A DNA stretch of 16,230 bases, from positions 1-16,230 of the forward strand of contig DASYAZ010000143.1 of assembly GCA_036501085.1 (NCBI GenBank), written 5' to 3'. Positions 1 through 7,422 of the stretch are shown piece by piece. Position numbers and translations under genes: made by a program. The stretch comes from GCA-003244245 sp036501085 (GTDB lineage Bacteria > Actinomycetota > Actinomycetes > Mycobacteriales > Pseudonocardiaceae). Position 1 is the first letter of the stretch. The number at the start of each line of letters is the position of its first letter. Under the pieces are notes generated by a model that worked only from the letters and a program-made list of their open reading frames with translations, searched no databases and was not told where the DNA came from.

Positions 1-119
1 ACCCGACCACCCACCGCCTCCCCCTGACCCCGACATGGAGACATATCGGGGTCATCGGGCCCCCGCCCACCCCGATATGTCTCCATGTCGGGAAAAGGGG
101 GATCGGGCGCGGGGGTCAT
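1..119 (-). CDS. Possible 5' end of the next his-operon gene (hisC expected), partial
   Basis: An ATG at 119-117 overlaps the hisD stop in an ATGA arrangement, and its frame stays open to the window edge (39 codons). In actinobacteria hisD is usually followed by hisC, histidinol-phosphate aminotransferase. However, the reading frame runs straight through the inverted repeat, and the peptide (MTPAPDPPFPDMETYRGG at the start) does not resemble HisC. A better ribosome binding site, GGGGGAGG at 24-17, lies before GTG codons at 14-12 (same frame) and 10-8 (another frame). The true start may therefore lie beyond the repeat. Identity is inferred from position only. Confidence 0.25.
   Translation of the reverse strand, partial: MTPAPDPPFPDMETYRGGRGPDDPDMSPCRGQGEAVGGR
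29..92. repeat. 23-bp perfect inverted repeat downstream of hisD
   Basis: The arms at 29-51 and 70-92 are exact reverse complements, separated by an 18-nt loop. Each arm is itself nearly palindromic, with GACATG and CATATC flanking a GAGA core. C-run 20-24 and G-run 97-101 could extend the stem past an internal bulge. The repeat starts 24 nt beyond the hisD stop codon. There is no T-tract, so it is not a classical intrinsic terminator. It could be an RNA hairpin between two his genes, or one copy of a dispersed palindromic intergenic element. Only one copy occurs in this window. Confidence 0.9.
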
Positions 120-1441
120 GGGGCGCTCCGGTGGAAGCGGGCGGTGATGGCTTGACCGTGTGCGGGAAGGTCCTCGGCCTCGGCGAGGGCGATGACGTGA
201 TCGGCGATCTTCATCAGCGCATCGGAGTCATACTCGATGAGCTGGACCCCCCGCAGGAAGGCCTGCACGGACAGCCCCGAACCGTGCCGGGCGCAGCCCC
301 CGGTGGGAAGCACGTGGTTGGAGCCGGCGCAGTAGTCACCGAGCGAGACCGGCGCGTAGGGCCCCACGAAGATCGCCCCGGCGTTGCGCACCCCGCGGGC
401 GATGGCGGGCGCATCGGCGGTCTGGATCTCCAGGTGTTCGGCCGCATAGGCGTCCACCACCGTCAACCCGGCCTCCAGGTCGCCGACCAGCACGCAGCCA
501 GACTGGCGCCCGGTGAGGGCGGTGCGGATCCGCTCGGTGTGCCTGGTCGCCGCGACCTGATGGGTCAGCTCGGCGTCCACGGCGTCGGCGAGGGCTGTCG
601 AGTCGGTGACGAGCACGCTGGCCGCCAGGGTGTCGTGCTCGGCTTGGGAGATCAGATCGGCGGCCACGTGCACCGGGTCGGCGCTGCGGTCGGCCAGGAT
701 CGCGATCTCGGTGGGGCCGGCCTCGGCGTCGATGCCGACCCTGCCGCGCAACGCCCGTTTGGCTGCGGTGACGTAGATGTTGCCGGGACCGGTGACCAGG
801 TCCACCGGGTCCAGCGGGGCGCCGTCGGTGTCGGTGCCGCCGAAGGCGAGCAGCGCGACGGCCTGAGCGCCGCCCACGGCCCACACCTCGTCCACCCCGA
901 GTAGCGCGGCCGCCGCGAGCACGGTGGGGTGCGGCAGCCCGCCGTGGGCGGCCTGCGGCGGCGAGCACACCACCAGCGAGCTCACCCCGGCCACCTGAGC
1001 GGGCACCACGTTCATCACGACCGTGGACGGATACACGGCCAGGCCACCCGGTGCGTAGAGCCCCACCCTGGCCACCGGCACCCAGCGCTGCGTGACGGTG
1101 CCGCCGGGCACGACCTGGACGACCTTCTCGGCACGCTGCTGCTCGGCGTGCACCCGGCGAACCCGGGCAATGGACTCCTCCAGCGCCGCGCGCACCGCGG
1201 GATCCAGCTGCTCCAACGCAGCACGCAACACGCCGGGGGGTACCCGGACGGTAGCCGGCCGCACGCCGTCGAAGCGCTCCGCGAGCTCCAGGACGGCCTC
1301 GACCCCCCGATCGCGCACCGCGTCGATCAACGGGGCCACCTGGTGGGCCACCGCGTCCACGTCCACCTCGGCACGTGGCAGCAGGCCGCGCAGGGCAGCA
1401 GGGACCGGTAGACCGGAGCGGAGATCGATACGGGTGAGCAT
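116..1441 (-). CDS. hisD: Histidinol dehydrogenase
   Basis: This 441-residue cytosolic enzyme catalyses the last two steps of histidine synthesis, the NAD-dependent oxidation of L-histidinol to L-histidine through the aldehyde. The length is normal for the family. Visible motifs are YAPGGLAVYPS (129-139), GPGNIYVTAAKR (218-229) and the IDAEAGPTE signature (237-245). The zinc ligands correspond to Q266, H269, D369 and H428, and the catalytic pair is E335-H336. The start at 1441 gives the family-typical N-terminus MLTRIDLRSG. An upstream in-frame start at 1495 would add 18 residues with no family character. No Shine-Dalgarno sequence precedes the ATG, but a TACGCT hexamer ends 7 nt before it, which suggests a leaderless mRNA. 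It diverges from the carboxypeptidase gene. Confidence 0.97.
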   Translation of the reverse strand: MLTRIDLRSGLPVPAALRGLLPRAEVDVDAVAHQVAPLIDAVRDRGVEAVLELAERFDGVRPATVRVPPGVLRAALEQLDPAVRAALEESIARVRRVHAEQQRAEKVVQVVPGGTVTQRWVPVARVGLYAPGGLAVYPSTVVMNVVPAQVAGVSSLVVCSPPQAAHGGLPHPTVLAAAALLGVDEVWAVGGAQAVALLAFGGTDTDGAPLDPVDLVTGPGNIYVTAAKRALRGRVGIDAEAGPTEIAILADRSADPVHVAADLISQAEHDTLAASVLVTDSTALADAVDAELTHQVAATRHTERIRTALTGRQSGCVLVGDLEAGLTVVDAYAAEHLEIQTADAPAIARGVRNAGAIFVGPYAPVSLGDYCAGSNHVLPTGGCARHGSGLSVQAFLRGVQLIEYDSDALMKIADHVIALAEAEDLPAHGQAITARFHRSAP

Positions 1442-1448
1442 GCTGTTC

Positions 1449-1454
1449 AGCGTA
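1449..1454 (-). promoter_or_regulatory. Putative -10 element of hisD
   Basis: On the minus strand TACGCT fits the actinobacterial TANNNT -10 pattern and ends 7 nt before the hisD ATG. Transcription would start at about the A of the start codon, giving a leaderless message. No convincing -35 box is seen. Inferred from spacing. Confidence 0.4.
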
Positions 1455-1506
1455 ATGCGCCAGCGAGTCCCCCGATGACAGCGCCGGAAGGCCAACCAAA
1501 GTCCTT

Positions 1507-1512
1507 TAGGCT
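1507..1512 (+). promoter_or_regulatory. Putative -10 element of the M14 carboxypeptidase gene
   Basis: TAGGCT fits TANNNT and ends 6 nt before the GTG at 1519. This is the same geometry as hisD on the other strand. The two promoters would lie in a 77-bp divergent intergenic region (1442-1518). Confidence 0.35.
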
Positions 1513-1518
1513 TCGCCA

Positions 1519-2826
1519 GTGTCAGTGTGGCGGACTTCCCTGATCATGGCATTGGCGATGCTCGTGGTGGCAGCCCCGTTCTCCGCGATCGCGGCGCTAG
1601 CCGCACCCCCTCCTCCACCGGCCGCGCCCTCCTCGGCCTACCGGGTTCCGGGGGTGGACCAGGCGAGCGCCCGCACCGCGGTGGCGCGCCAGGGTGTGGA
1701 GGTCCTCGGTGCCGGTCGCGACTACCTGGAAATCCAGGCCACCCCGGCGCAGGCCGAGCGGTTGCGGGCCAGCGGGCTGCGGCTGGTCCCGCTCTCGAGC
1801 GAGGTCGTGCCGCCGGTGCTGGTGGCACCCGGTGAGTTCCCGCTGGGGTACCGGGGGTACCACAACCTCCGCGATCTCACCGCCACCCTGGACTCGCTGG
1901 CCGCAGCGCACCCCAGGCAGGTTGCGGTCTCGACCTACGGCCGGTCGGCGCAGGGGCGCCCGCTGCTGCTGGTGAAGATCAGCGACGATGTCCGTACCGA
2001 CTCCCGCGAGCCCGAGGTGCTGTTCACCTGCGGGCAGCACGCTCGCGAGCACATCACCGTCGAGATGTGCCTGCACATCGCGCGCCGGCTGGCGCAGGGT
2101 TACGGCACCGACCCGGCGATCACCCAGCTGGTGAAGTCCCGGGAGATCTGGGTGATGCCGATGACCAATCCGGACGGTGCGGAGTACGACATCTCCACCG
2201 GCCTGTTCGGGGCGTGGCGTAAGAACCGGCAGCCTTCGCCGGGCAGCACGGCGATCGGCACCGACCTGAACCGGAACTGGGGCGATGAGTGGGCCTGCTG
2301 CGGCGGGTCGAGCGGGCGACCGGCCAACGAGACTTACCACGGCCCCGCCCCGTTCTCCGCTCCGGAGACCGCGGCGCTGCGGGACTGGGTGCTCAGCCGG
2401 GTGCTCGGCGGGGTGCAGCAGATTACCGCCCACATCGACTTCCACAGCTTCTCCGAGCTGGTGCTGTGGCCTTACGGCTTCACTCAGGAGCACACTGCCG
2501 CCGGCCTGAATGCCGCCGACGCGGCGGCGTTTCGCACACTGGGTGAGCAGATGGCCGCCACCAACGGTTACACCCCGGAGCAGTCCAGCCAGCTCTACGT
2601 CAACGACGGCTCGATCGGCGACTGGATGTGGGGCACCCAGCACATCTGGTCCTACACCATCGAGATGTACCCGACCAGCCTCACCCAGGGCGGCTTCTAC
2701 CCGCCGGCGTCAGTGATCGACCGCGAGACGGCCCGCAACGACCCGGCGATCGATCTGCTGCTGAGCTATGCAGACTGCGTTCCGCGGATCATCGATGGCC
2801 ACTGCCCGGCACAGACCTCACGATAG
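1519..2826 (+). CDS. Secreted M14 family zinc carboxypeptidase
   Basis: This 435-residue metallopeptidase removes C-terminal residues from peptides outside the cell. Residues 1-29 form a signal peptide: a short basic start with R5, a hydrophobic stretch, and an ALAA-type cleavage site followed by a proline-rich stretch. Residues 41-100 look like a propeptide or inhibitory domain. The peptidase domain runs from about 111 to 415. It carries the zinc ligands H174 and E177 in QHAREH, then H309 in DFHSFSE. NRN at 251-253 matches the carboxylate-binding Asn-Arg of carboxypeptidase A, and the catalytic glutamate is E382 in YTIEMYP. The GTG at 1519 gives the full signal peptide; GTG 1525 is an alternative. 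The next small gene has its ribosome binding site on this stop codon. Actinobacterial relatives often cleave after both basic and hydrophobic residues, but specificity cannot be read here. Confidence 0.93.
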   Translation: MSVWRTSLIMALAMLVVAAPFSAIAALAAPPPPPAAPSSAYRVPGVDQASARTAVARQGVEVLGAGRDYLEIQATPAQAERLRASGLRLVPLSSEVVPPVLVAPGEFPLGYRGYHNLRDLTATLDSLAAAHPRQVAVSTYGRSAQGRPLLLVKISDDVRTDSREPEVLFTCGQHAREHITVEMCLHIARRLAQGYGTDPAITQLVKSREIWVMPMTNPDGAEYDISTGLFGAWRKNRQPSPGSTAIGTDLNRNWGDEWACCGGSSGRPANETYHGPAPFSAPETAALRDWVLSRVLGGVQQITAHIDFHSFSELVLWPYGFTQEHTAAGLNAADAAAFRTLGEQMAATNGYTPEQSSQLYVNDGSIGDWMWGTQHIWSYTIEMYPTSLTQGGFYPPASVIDRETARNDPAIDLLLSYADCVPRIIDGHCPAQTSR

Positions 2827-2833
2827 GGAGAAG

Positions 2834-3025
2834 ATGCAAGTGTCATCAGACATGGCTGGCACGGCACGTGAACTGCTCAAACGGGAGCCGGGCTATGAGT
2901 TCCGGTCGGCCGGCAAGCTGTGCACGGTGTGTGGCGTGATCGTCGGGAACGTGCCCGGCGACGACCAGATCCACCAGCAGTGGCACGAGGCGCTCGCAGT
3001 ACTGCTCGGGAACAGCACCGGCTGA
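2834..3025 (+). CDS. Small CCHH-motif protein of unknown function (63 aa)
   Basis: I do not recognise this family. The ATG at 2834 is preceded by AGGGAG (2825-2830), which overlaps the carboxypeptidase stop codon, so the two are probably co-translated. The protein has the spacing C-x2-C-x13-H-x3-H (CTVC at 38-41, then H and H), a plausible single zinc-binding site resembling a C2H2 finger. The N-terminal half has charged residues around a short helix (TARELLKREPG). An in-frame ATG at 2768 would overlap the upstream gene and lacks a ribosome binding site. There is no signal peptide, so it should act in the cytosol although its operon partner is secreted. It converges on the acyltransferase gene with a 24-nt gap. 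Confidence 0.75.
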   Translation: MQVSSDMAGTARELLKREPGYEFRSAGKLCTVCGVIVGNVPGDDQIHQQWHEALAVLLGNSTG

Positions 3026-3049
3026 ACCAGCCCCTGGGAAGTACCTGGA

Positions 3050-4054
3050 TCAAGGCCCTCGCCGGTTGTCATCGACCCAGTCGTCGATCCGCTCCCACCA
3101 GTGGTAGAGCCATTCGACCTGGGCGTCTTCGCCGCGCGGCACCTCAGCGGCCGGTACCCGCCACCAGCGCATCCGCACAGTCTGATCGAGCGGCAGCTCC
3201 CGCCAGACGTCGGCCACCGTGTACAGGCGGTCCAGCCCCGCATGCGCTACCCACACGACGTCGGCGTCGGTAGCCGCGGCCAGCGCCGCTGCGACGCCGC
3301 CCGGTCGCGGGGGCAGCACATGGCGCAATCCCTCGGAACGGCGCGCCATGTCCTCGAGGCCGCGCGCCCGCAGCCGGGCAATGCCCGCGAGCCGGCGGCG
3401 CTCGGTGAAGTTGCCACCTTCGGGGAAGATCACGAAGGCGTCGTTGTGGTCGAGAGCCGTCGCAAGCTCACCGATCCGCCGTTGTAGCTGCTCCCCACCC
3501 CCGCCGGGCAGGAACCGGTTGGGCAGCCGGTTGAGCACCACATCGAGCGCCGGGTCCCACTGCAGCGCCTCGGCCAGCACGATCCGCGGTTCCCGTGCGT
3601 ACCAGTTGATCAGCGCGTGGATGAGCAGGAACGAGTCGCCGGGGCCGGCGTGCCGGCAGAACACCAGTAACGGTCGGTCGAGGTACTCGTCAGGGTCGGG
3701 GCCTTCGACGTCCACCCGCAGTCCCAGCACCCGGGTCGCCTCGCGGTAGAGCATCCGCAGGTACCAGCCCACGAGCTGGTAGTGCAGGTACTGGAACGGC
3801 GGCGTGCGTATCACCAGCCCGAATCCGGCGGCCAGCCACAAGCCGAACAACGCGACCAGCCCCACGCTCTCCAGCACCAACGCAACGACGACCACCCGCA
3901 GTACCCGCAGCGCGCGGAGCCGCCCCGGCAAGAATGGTGACAGCGCGGCGGCCAAGAGCATCCACACCGGCAGCGTGGTCAGCGCCAGCACGGTGAACAG
4001 CACCGCAGCAGGGGCGAGCACCACACGGCGAACCCACCACGGCGGGGGCGTCAC
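3050..4054 (-). CDS. PlsC-like 1-acylglycerol-3-phosphate acyltransferase family protein
   Basis: The 334-residue protein has two hydrophobic segments (about 13-38 and 53-82) that should anchor it in the membrane. A PlsC acyltransferase domain follows, with the catalytic H-x4-D motif HAGPGD (H135, D140) and a FPEG motif (210-213) that binds the glycerol-phosphate acceptor. Family members transfer acyl groups to lysophospholipids or related acceptors; the actual acceptor is unknown. The GTG start overlaps the patatin stop codon as GTGA, so the two are translationally coupled. The C-terminal 60 residues are rich in tryptophan and acidic residues (YHWWERIDDWVDD). The pairing with a phospholipase suggests deacylation and reacylation of membrane lipid, which is inference. 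Confidence 0.88.
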   Translation of the reverse strand: MTPPPWWVRRVVLAPAAVLFTVLALTTLPVWMLLAAALSPFLPGRLRALRVLRVVVVALVLESVGLVALFGLWLAAGFGLVIRTPPFQYLHYQLVGWYLRMLYREATRVLGLRVDVEGPDPDEYLDRPLLVFCRHAGPGDSFLLIHALINWYAREPRIVLAEALQWDPALDVVLNRLPNRFLPGGGGEQLQRRIGELATALDHNDAFVIFPEGGNFTERRRLAGIARLRARGLEDMARRSEGLRHVLPPRPGGVAAALAAATDADVVWVAHAGLDRLYTVADVWRELPLDQTVRMRWWRVPAAEVPRGEDAQVEWLYHWWERIDDWVDDNRRGP

Positions 4055-4905
4055 CGCCGGCCGCCGGTGCCGAGACGGTCCCGCAAGTACTCCGCCGACG
4101 CGCGGTACGCTGCGGCGATCCGGCTCCCGGCAGCGGCGGCATCGCGGTAACGCAGCGCCGCTCGGCTGTCCCAGCGCGGCGCGCCACCCTCGCCGGCTGG
4201 CAGCACATGCACCTCAACGTGATCGGGCACGGAGGCCAGGTCGCGGGCGTAGCGGTGCCGGCGAGCGATCTCGAAGGCCACCAGGGCCACCTCCCAAGGC
4301 CGCTGCGGTGGCCGCAACGGCTGGTCGATGCGTCCGACCTGCAGCACGAAAACCCGGTCGGCGCCCAGCTCGACAGCATGGCCCAGCGGGATGCTGTTGA
4401 CCAGGCCGCCGTCCAGGTAATGCCGACCGTCGACGACCGCGGGCGGCAGCAGCCCAGGCACCGCAGCTGAAGCCAATACAGCGTCCACAACGGGGCCACG
4501 GTCGAACCAGTGCTCGGCGGCATCCTCAATGCTCGCAGCGCAGCAGGTGAAGCGCACCGGCAGCTGCTCAATGCGCCGGTCGCCCAGCACAGTGGTCACC
4601 GCCCGGCGCAGCGGAGCGGACCGGTGGGCAGCCACCCCGCTGCGGGCGATCTCGCGCAGCCGCTGGACCGTCCCCCCGGCGAACAAAGCCCGGAGGTCGG
4701 GCGAGCGCCACAGCGCCTCAAGCTGGTCCGGGACGTCATCGATCGGCAGCGCGGCGAGCACCGCCCCGTTGAGCGCCCCGACCGACGTGCCGACTACCAG
4801 GTCGGGCCGGACCCCGACCTCGACCAAAGCCCGCAGCATTCCGACCTGGACGGCGCCGAGCAGGCCGCCGCCACCGAGAACGATCGCGGTGCCGCCGGTG
4901 CCCAC
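4051..4905 (-). CDS. Patatin-like phospholipase (RssA-type esterase)
   Basis: This is a 284-residue serine hydrolase of the patatin family, which hydrolyses acyl esters of phospholipids with a Ser-Asp dyad. The N-terminus has the glycine-rich oxyanion loop GGGGLLG (11-17). The nucleophile elbow is GTSVG (39-43, S41), and the catalytic aspartate lies in DGG (165-167, D165). There is no signal peptide or membrane segment, and the length fits the small bacterial RssA-like group. The GTG at 4905 has AGGGA just upstream. It lies 49 nt after nadC on the same strand, so it may be transcribed from the nad promoter, and it overlaps the acyltransferase gene by 4 nt. Confidence 0.93.
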   Translation of the reverse strand: MGTGGTAIVLGGGGLLGAVQVGMLRALVEVGVRPDLVVGTSVGALNGAVLAALPIDDVPDQLEALWRSPDLRALFAGGTVQRLREIARSGVAAHRSAPLRRAVTTVLGDRRIEQLPVRFTCCAASIEDAAEHWFDRGPVVDAVLASAAVPGLLPPAVVDGRHYLDGGLVNSIPLGHAVELGADRVFVLQVGRIDQPLRPPQRPWEVALVAFEIARRHRYARDLASVPDHVEVHVLPAGEGGAPRWDSRAALRYRDAAAAGSRIAAAYRASAEYLRDRLGTGGRR

Positions 4906-4954
4906 TGTCCCTATGCTGCCAAAATCACGAAGCCACGGGCGGTAGCGCGCAGGT

Positions 4955-5833
4955 CTAGGTGGAGCTCAGGTCCAGGCCGAGATCCAGGGCTGGTGCTGAG
5001 TGGGTGAGGCTGCCCACCGAGAGGTAGCGCACCCCGGTACCGGCGTAGGCCCGGGCCAGATCCACCGTCAGCCCACCGGAGGCCTCCAGCTCGGTCGCCG
5101 TACCCGCGGATCGGCGGACCGCCTCGGCGCACTGCGCCACGGTCATGTTGTCCAGCAGGACCAGGGGCATCCCGGCGGCCAGGGCCTCGTCCAGTTCCTC
5201 GAGGGTGCCCACCTCCACCTCGCAGGGCAGTTCCGGAGCGTGCGCCCGGACCGCCGCGATGGCCGCGGTCACCGACCCGGCGGCGGTCACGTGATTGTCC
5301 TTGATCAGGACGGCGTCCCCGAGCCCCATCCGGTGGTTCACCCCGCCGCCGCAGCGCACCGCGTACTTCTGCAACACGCGCAACCCGGGCAGGGTCTTGC
5401 GGGAGTCCCGGATCGACGCGCCGGTACCGGTCACCGCGTCCACCCAGGCCGCGGTGGTGGTGGCCACCCCGGAGAGGTGACACAGCAGGTTCAGCGCGGT
5501 GCGCTCAGCGGTGAGCAGGCCCGCCACCGGGGCCCGTAAGGCCAGCGCGACCTCGCCCGCCGCGAGCCGGTCACCATCGCGGCGCCGGCCGATGATCTGG
5601 TACCCGCCGGTTCCGAGCACCTCGTCGAGCACACCCAGGAAGACCGGCATCCCGGCGAGCGTGCCGGGTGCGCGGGGCGAGACGGTCGCCGTCGCGACGG
5701 CTCCAGCGGGCACGCAGGCCGCGGTGGTGGCATCCGGGCCGTAGCGCAGATCCTCCTCCAGCGCGGTGCTGATGACCCGGCGAAGCTCGCCGGCGTCGAT
5801 CCCCGGATCCGAGTCCAGGCTCGGACGGATCAT
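4955..5833 (-). CDS. nadC: Nicotinate-nucleotide pyrophosphorylase (quinolinate phosphoribosyltransferase)
   Basis: The 292-residue cytosolic enzyme converts quinolinate and PRPP to nicotinate mononucleotide, CO2 and pyrophosphate, the third step of de novo NAD synthesis. The diagnostic stretch at 142-181 contains RDSRKTLPGLR, QKYAVRCGGGVNHR and LIKDNH, which supplies the basic residues that bind quinolinate and PRPP. EVEVGTLEEL and LLDNM follow as expected for the barrel. The ATG at 5833 overlaps the nadB stop (ATGA). The frame is open further upstream to 5953, but that would bury 40 extra residues in nadB without homology to the family. Length is normal. Confidence 0.97.
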   Translation of the reverse strand: MIRPSLDSDPGIDAGELRRVISTALEEDLRYGPDATTAACVPAGAVATATVSPRAPGTLAGMPVFLGVLDEVLGTGGYQIIGRRRDGDRLAAGEVALALRAPVAGLLTAERTALNLLCHLSGVATTTAAWVDAVTGTGASIRDSRKTLPGLRVLQKYAVRCGGGVNHRMGLGDAVLIKDNHVTAAGSVTAAIAAVRAHAPELPCEVEVGTLEELDEALAAGMPLVLLDNMTVAQCAEAVRRSAGTATELEASGGLTVDLARAYAGTGVRYLSVGSLTHSAPALDLGLDLSST

Positions 5834-7422
5834 GCGGCCCCTCCCACCGGCACCGGTCCGGCGACCATCGGGGCACCGGTGCAGTCGAGCACCACCGCGA
5901 TGCTGCGCCGCCAGCGCGCCCTGGTGCGTGGATGGTCGGTGCGCAGGTGGCATCCCCGGCTCTCGGTGCGCGCGGTCGCGGCGGCGAGGATCGCGGCGGC
6001 GGCCAGGGTGAGCCCAGCGTCCTCCGCCTCGCGTGGCGTCCGCAGCCGCTGCGGAGTGCTCGCCATGGCGACCGCCGAGGCGGCGGCCAGCCCGGCCGCG
6101 TCTCGCCCGATACCGGCGTGCGCACTCATCGCCTGTTGTATCCGGTCCCGGTCGGCGACGGGGCGCACCGCGCTGGGCGGCGGTAGCGAGCCCGCGCAGC
6201 GCAGGGCAAGCGCCAGGTCGGCTGCCACCGCCTCCGCGGCCCGGGTTCCCATCACCAGGGCTTCCAGCAGGCTGTTCGAGGCCAGCCGGTTCGCGCCGTG
6301 CAGGCCGGTTCGGGCCACCTCACCGGCGGCGTAAAGCCCGCGCACCGTCGTCCGGCCGCTGGTATCGGTGACCACCCCGCCGCAGTGGTAATGCGCAGCG
6401 GGTGCCACCGGAATCGGCATCCGGCCCGGATCCACCCCAGCCCGGATGCACGCGGCGTGGACCGTCGGGAAGCGGCGGCGCAGCTGGGAACCGCCGAGGT
6501 GGGTGGCATCCAGCAGCACATGGTCCGTACCCGTCGCCGCCATCCGGTTGGTGATCGCGGCGGAAACCACGTCCCGCGGCGCGAGCCCGCCGAGGGGGTG
6601 CACGCCGTTCATCACCGGGGCGCCGGTGCTGTCCAGCAGCACCGCTCCCGCACCCCGGATCGCCTCGGTGACCAGTGGCTGGCGGCCCCGGGATGCCGGC
6701 CCGACGTACAGCGCCGTGGGGTGGAACTGGACGAACTCCAGATCGGCGGTCAGCGCTCCGGCCCGCAGCGCCAGCGCCAGGCCGTCGCCGGTGGCGACGT
6801 CGGCGTTGGTGCTGACGGCGTAGAGCTGCCCGAGGCCCCCGGTGGCGAGCAACACCGCCCGGGCGCGCAGCACGCCGTCATCGCCTCCCAGCAATGCCAA
6901 CCCGGCCACCCGGCCGGTGCCGTCGCGCAGCACCTCGGTGACCGTGTGCCCCTCCAGCACCGGCAGCTGCAGCGGACCCTGCTCGGAGGCCGCGCCGGCC
7001 AGGGTGCGTTCGATCTCGGCTCCGGTGGCGTCACCGCCCGCGTGGATGATCCGGAAGGCCTGGTGGCCCCCTTCCCGGGCCCGCCGCAGGCCTGACGGGT
7101 CACCATCGAAGGTGGCGCCGCGAGCCCTCAGCGCGCTGACCGCAGCCGGGCCGGCCACCAGGATCGCTCGCGCCGCGGTTTCATCACACAGCTGCGCGCC
7201 GGCCGCCAGGGTGTCGGTCAGGTGCGCGTCCACGCTGTCACCGGTGCCGGGCAGCACCACCGCCACCCCGCCCTGCGCCCAGCGGGTGTTGCCGTCCTCG
7301 ATGGTGGCCTTGGTCACGATCACCACTCGCAGGCCGAGCTCGGCGGCGCGCAGGGCGGCGGTGAGCCCGGCTACGCCGGTGCCGACCACCGCGAGATCCG
7401 CGGTGAGCTCCCAGGCTCTCAC
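5830..7422 (-). CDS. nadB: L-aspartate oxidase
   Basis: This 530-residue FAD enzyme oxidises L-aspartate to iminoaspartate, the first step of de novo NAD synthesis. The N-terminus has the dinucleotide-binding GTGVAG (14-19). Residues matching active-site positions of the family are visible: H120, H234 in FHPT, R283, H346 and R379. The FAD-binding HGANRLASNSLLEALV (375-390) is intact. The C-terminal helical domain reaches about residue 500, and the last 30 residues form a low-conservation tail. The GTG at 7422 overlaps the nadA stop as GTGA, with GGGGAG just upstream serving as ribosome binding site. NadB hands its unstable product to NadA, so coupled expression makes sense. Confidence 0.97.
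   Translation of the reverse strand: MRAWELTADLAVVGTGVAGLTAALRAAELGLRVVIVTKATIEDGNTRWAQGGVAVVLPGTGDSVDAHLTDTLAAGAQLCDETAARAILVAGPAAVSALRARGATFDGDPSGLRRAREGGHQAFRIIHAGGDATGAEIERTLAGAASEQGPLQLPVLEGHTVTEVLRDGTGRVAGLALLGGDDGVLRARAVLLATGGLGQLYAVSTNADVATGDGLALALRAGALTADLEFVQFHPTALYVGPASRGRQPLVTEAIRGAGAVLLDSTGAPVMNGVHPLGGLAPRDVVSAAITNRMAATGTDHVLLDATHLGGSQLRRRFPTVHAACIRAGVDPGRMPIPVAPAAHYHCGGVVTDTSGRTTVRGLYAAGEVARTGLHGANRLASNSLLEALVMGTRAAEAVAADLALALRCAGSLPPPSAVRPVADRDRIQQAMSAHAGIGRDAAGLAAASAVAMASTPQRLRTPREAEDAGLTLAAAAILAAATARTESRGCHLRTDHPRTRARWRRSIAVVLDCTGAPMVAGPVPVGGAA

Noticed and set aside
29..92. Inverted repeat read as a CRISPR fragment or transposon end
   Set aside because: There is one copy only, no spacer periodicity, no transposase and no target-site duplication.
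35..904. Long plus-strand frame opposite hisD
   Set aside because: It lies antisense to the secure hisD gene, begins inside the inverted repeat, has low-complexity Gly/Arg/His composition and no family motif. It reflects high-GC codon bias.
1597..2643. Long minus-strand frame opposite the M14 gene
   Set aside because: The plus-strand peptidase has every catalytic motif. The antisense product has no recognisable domain.
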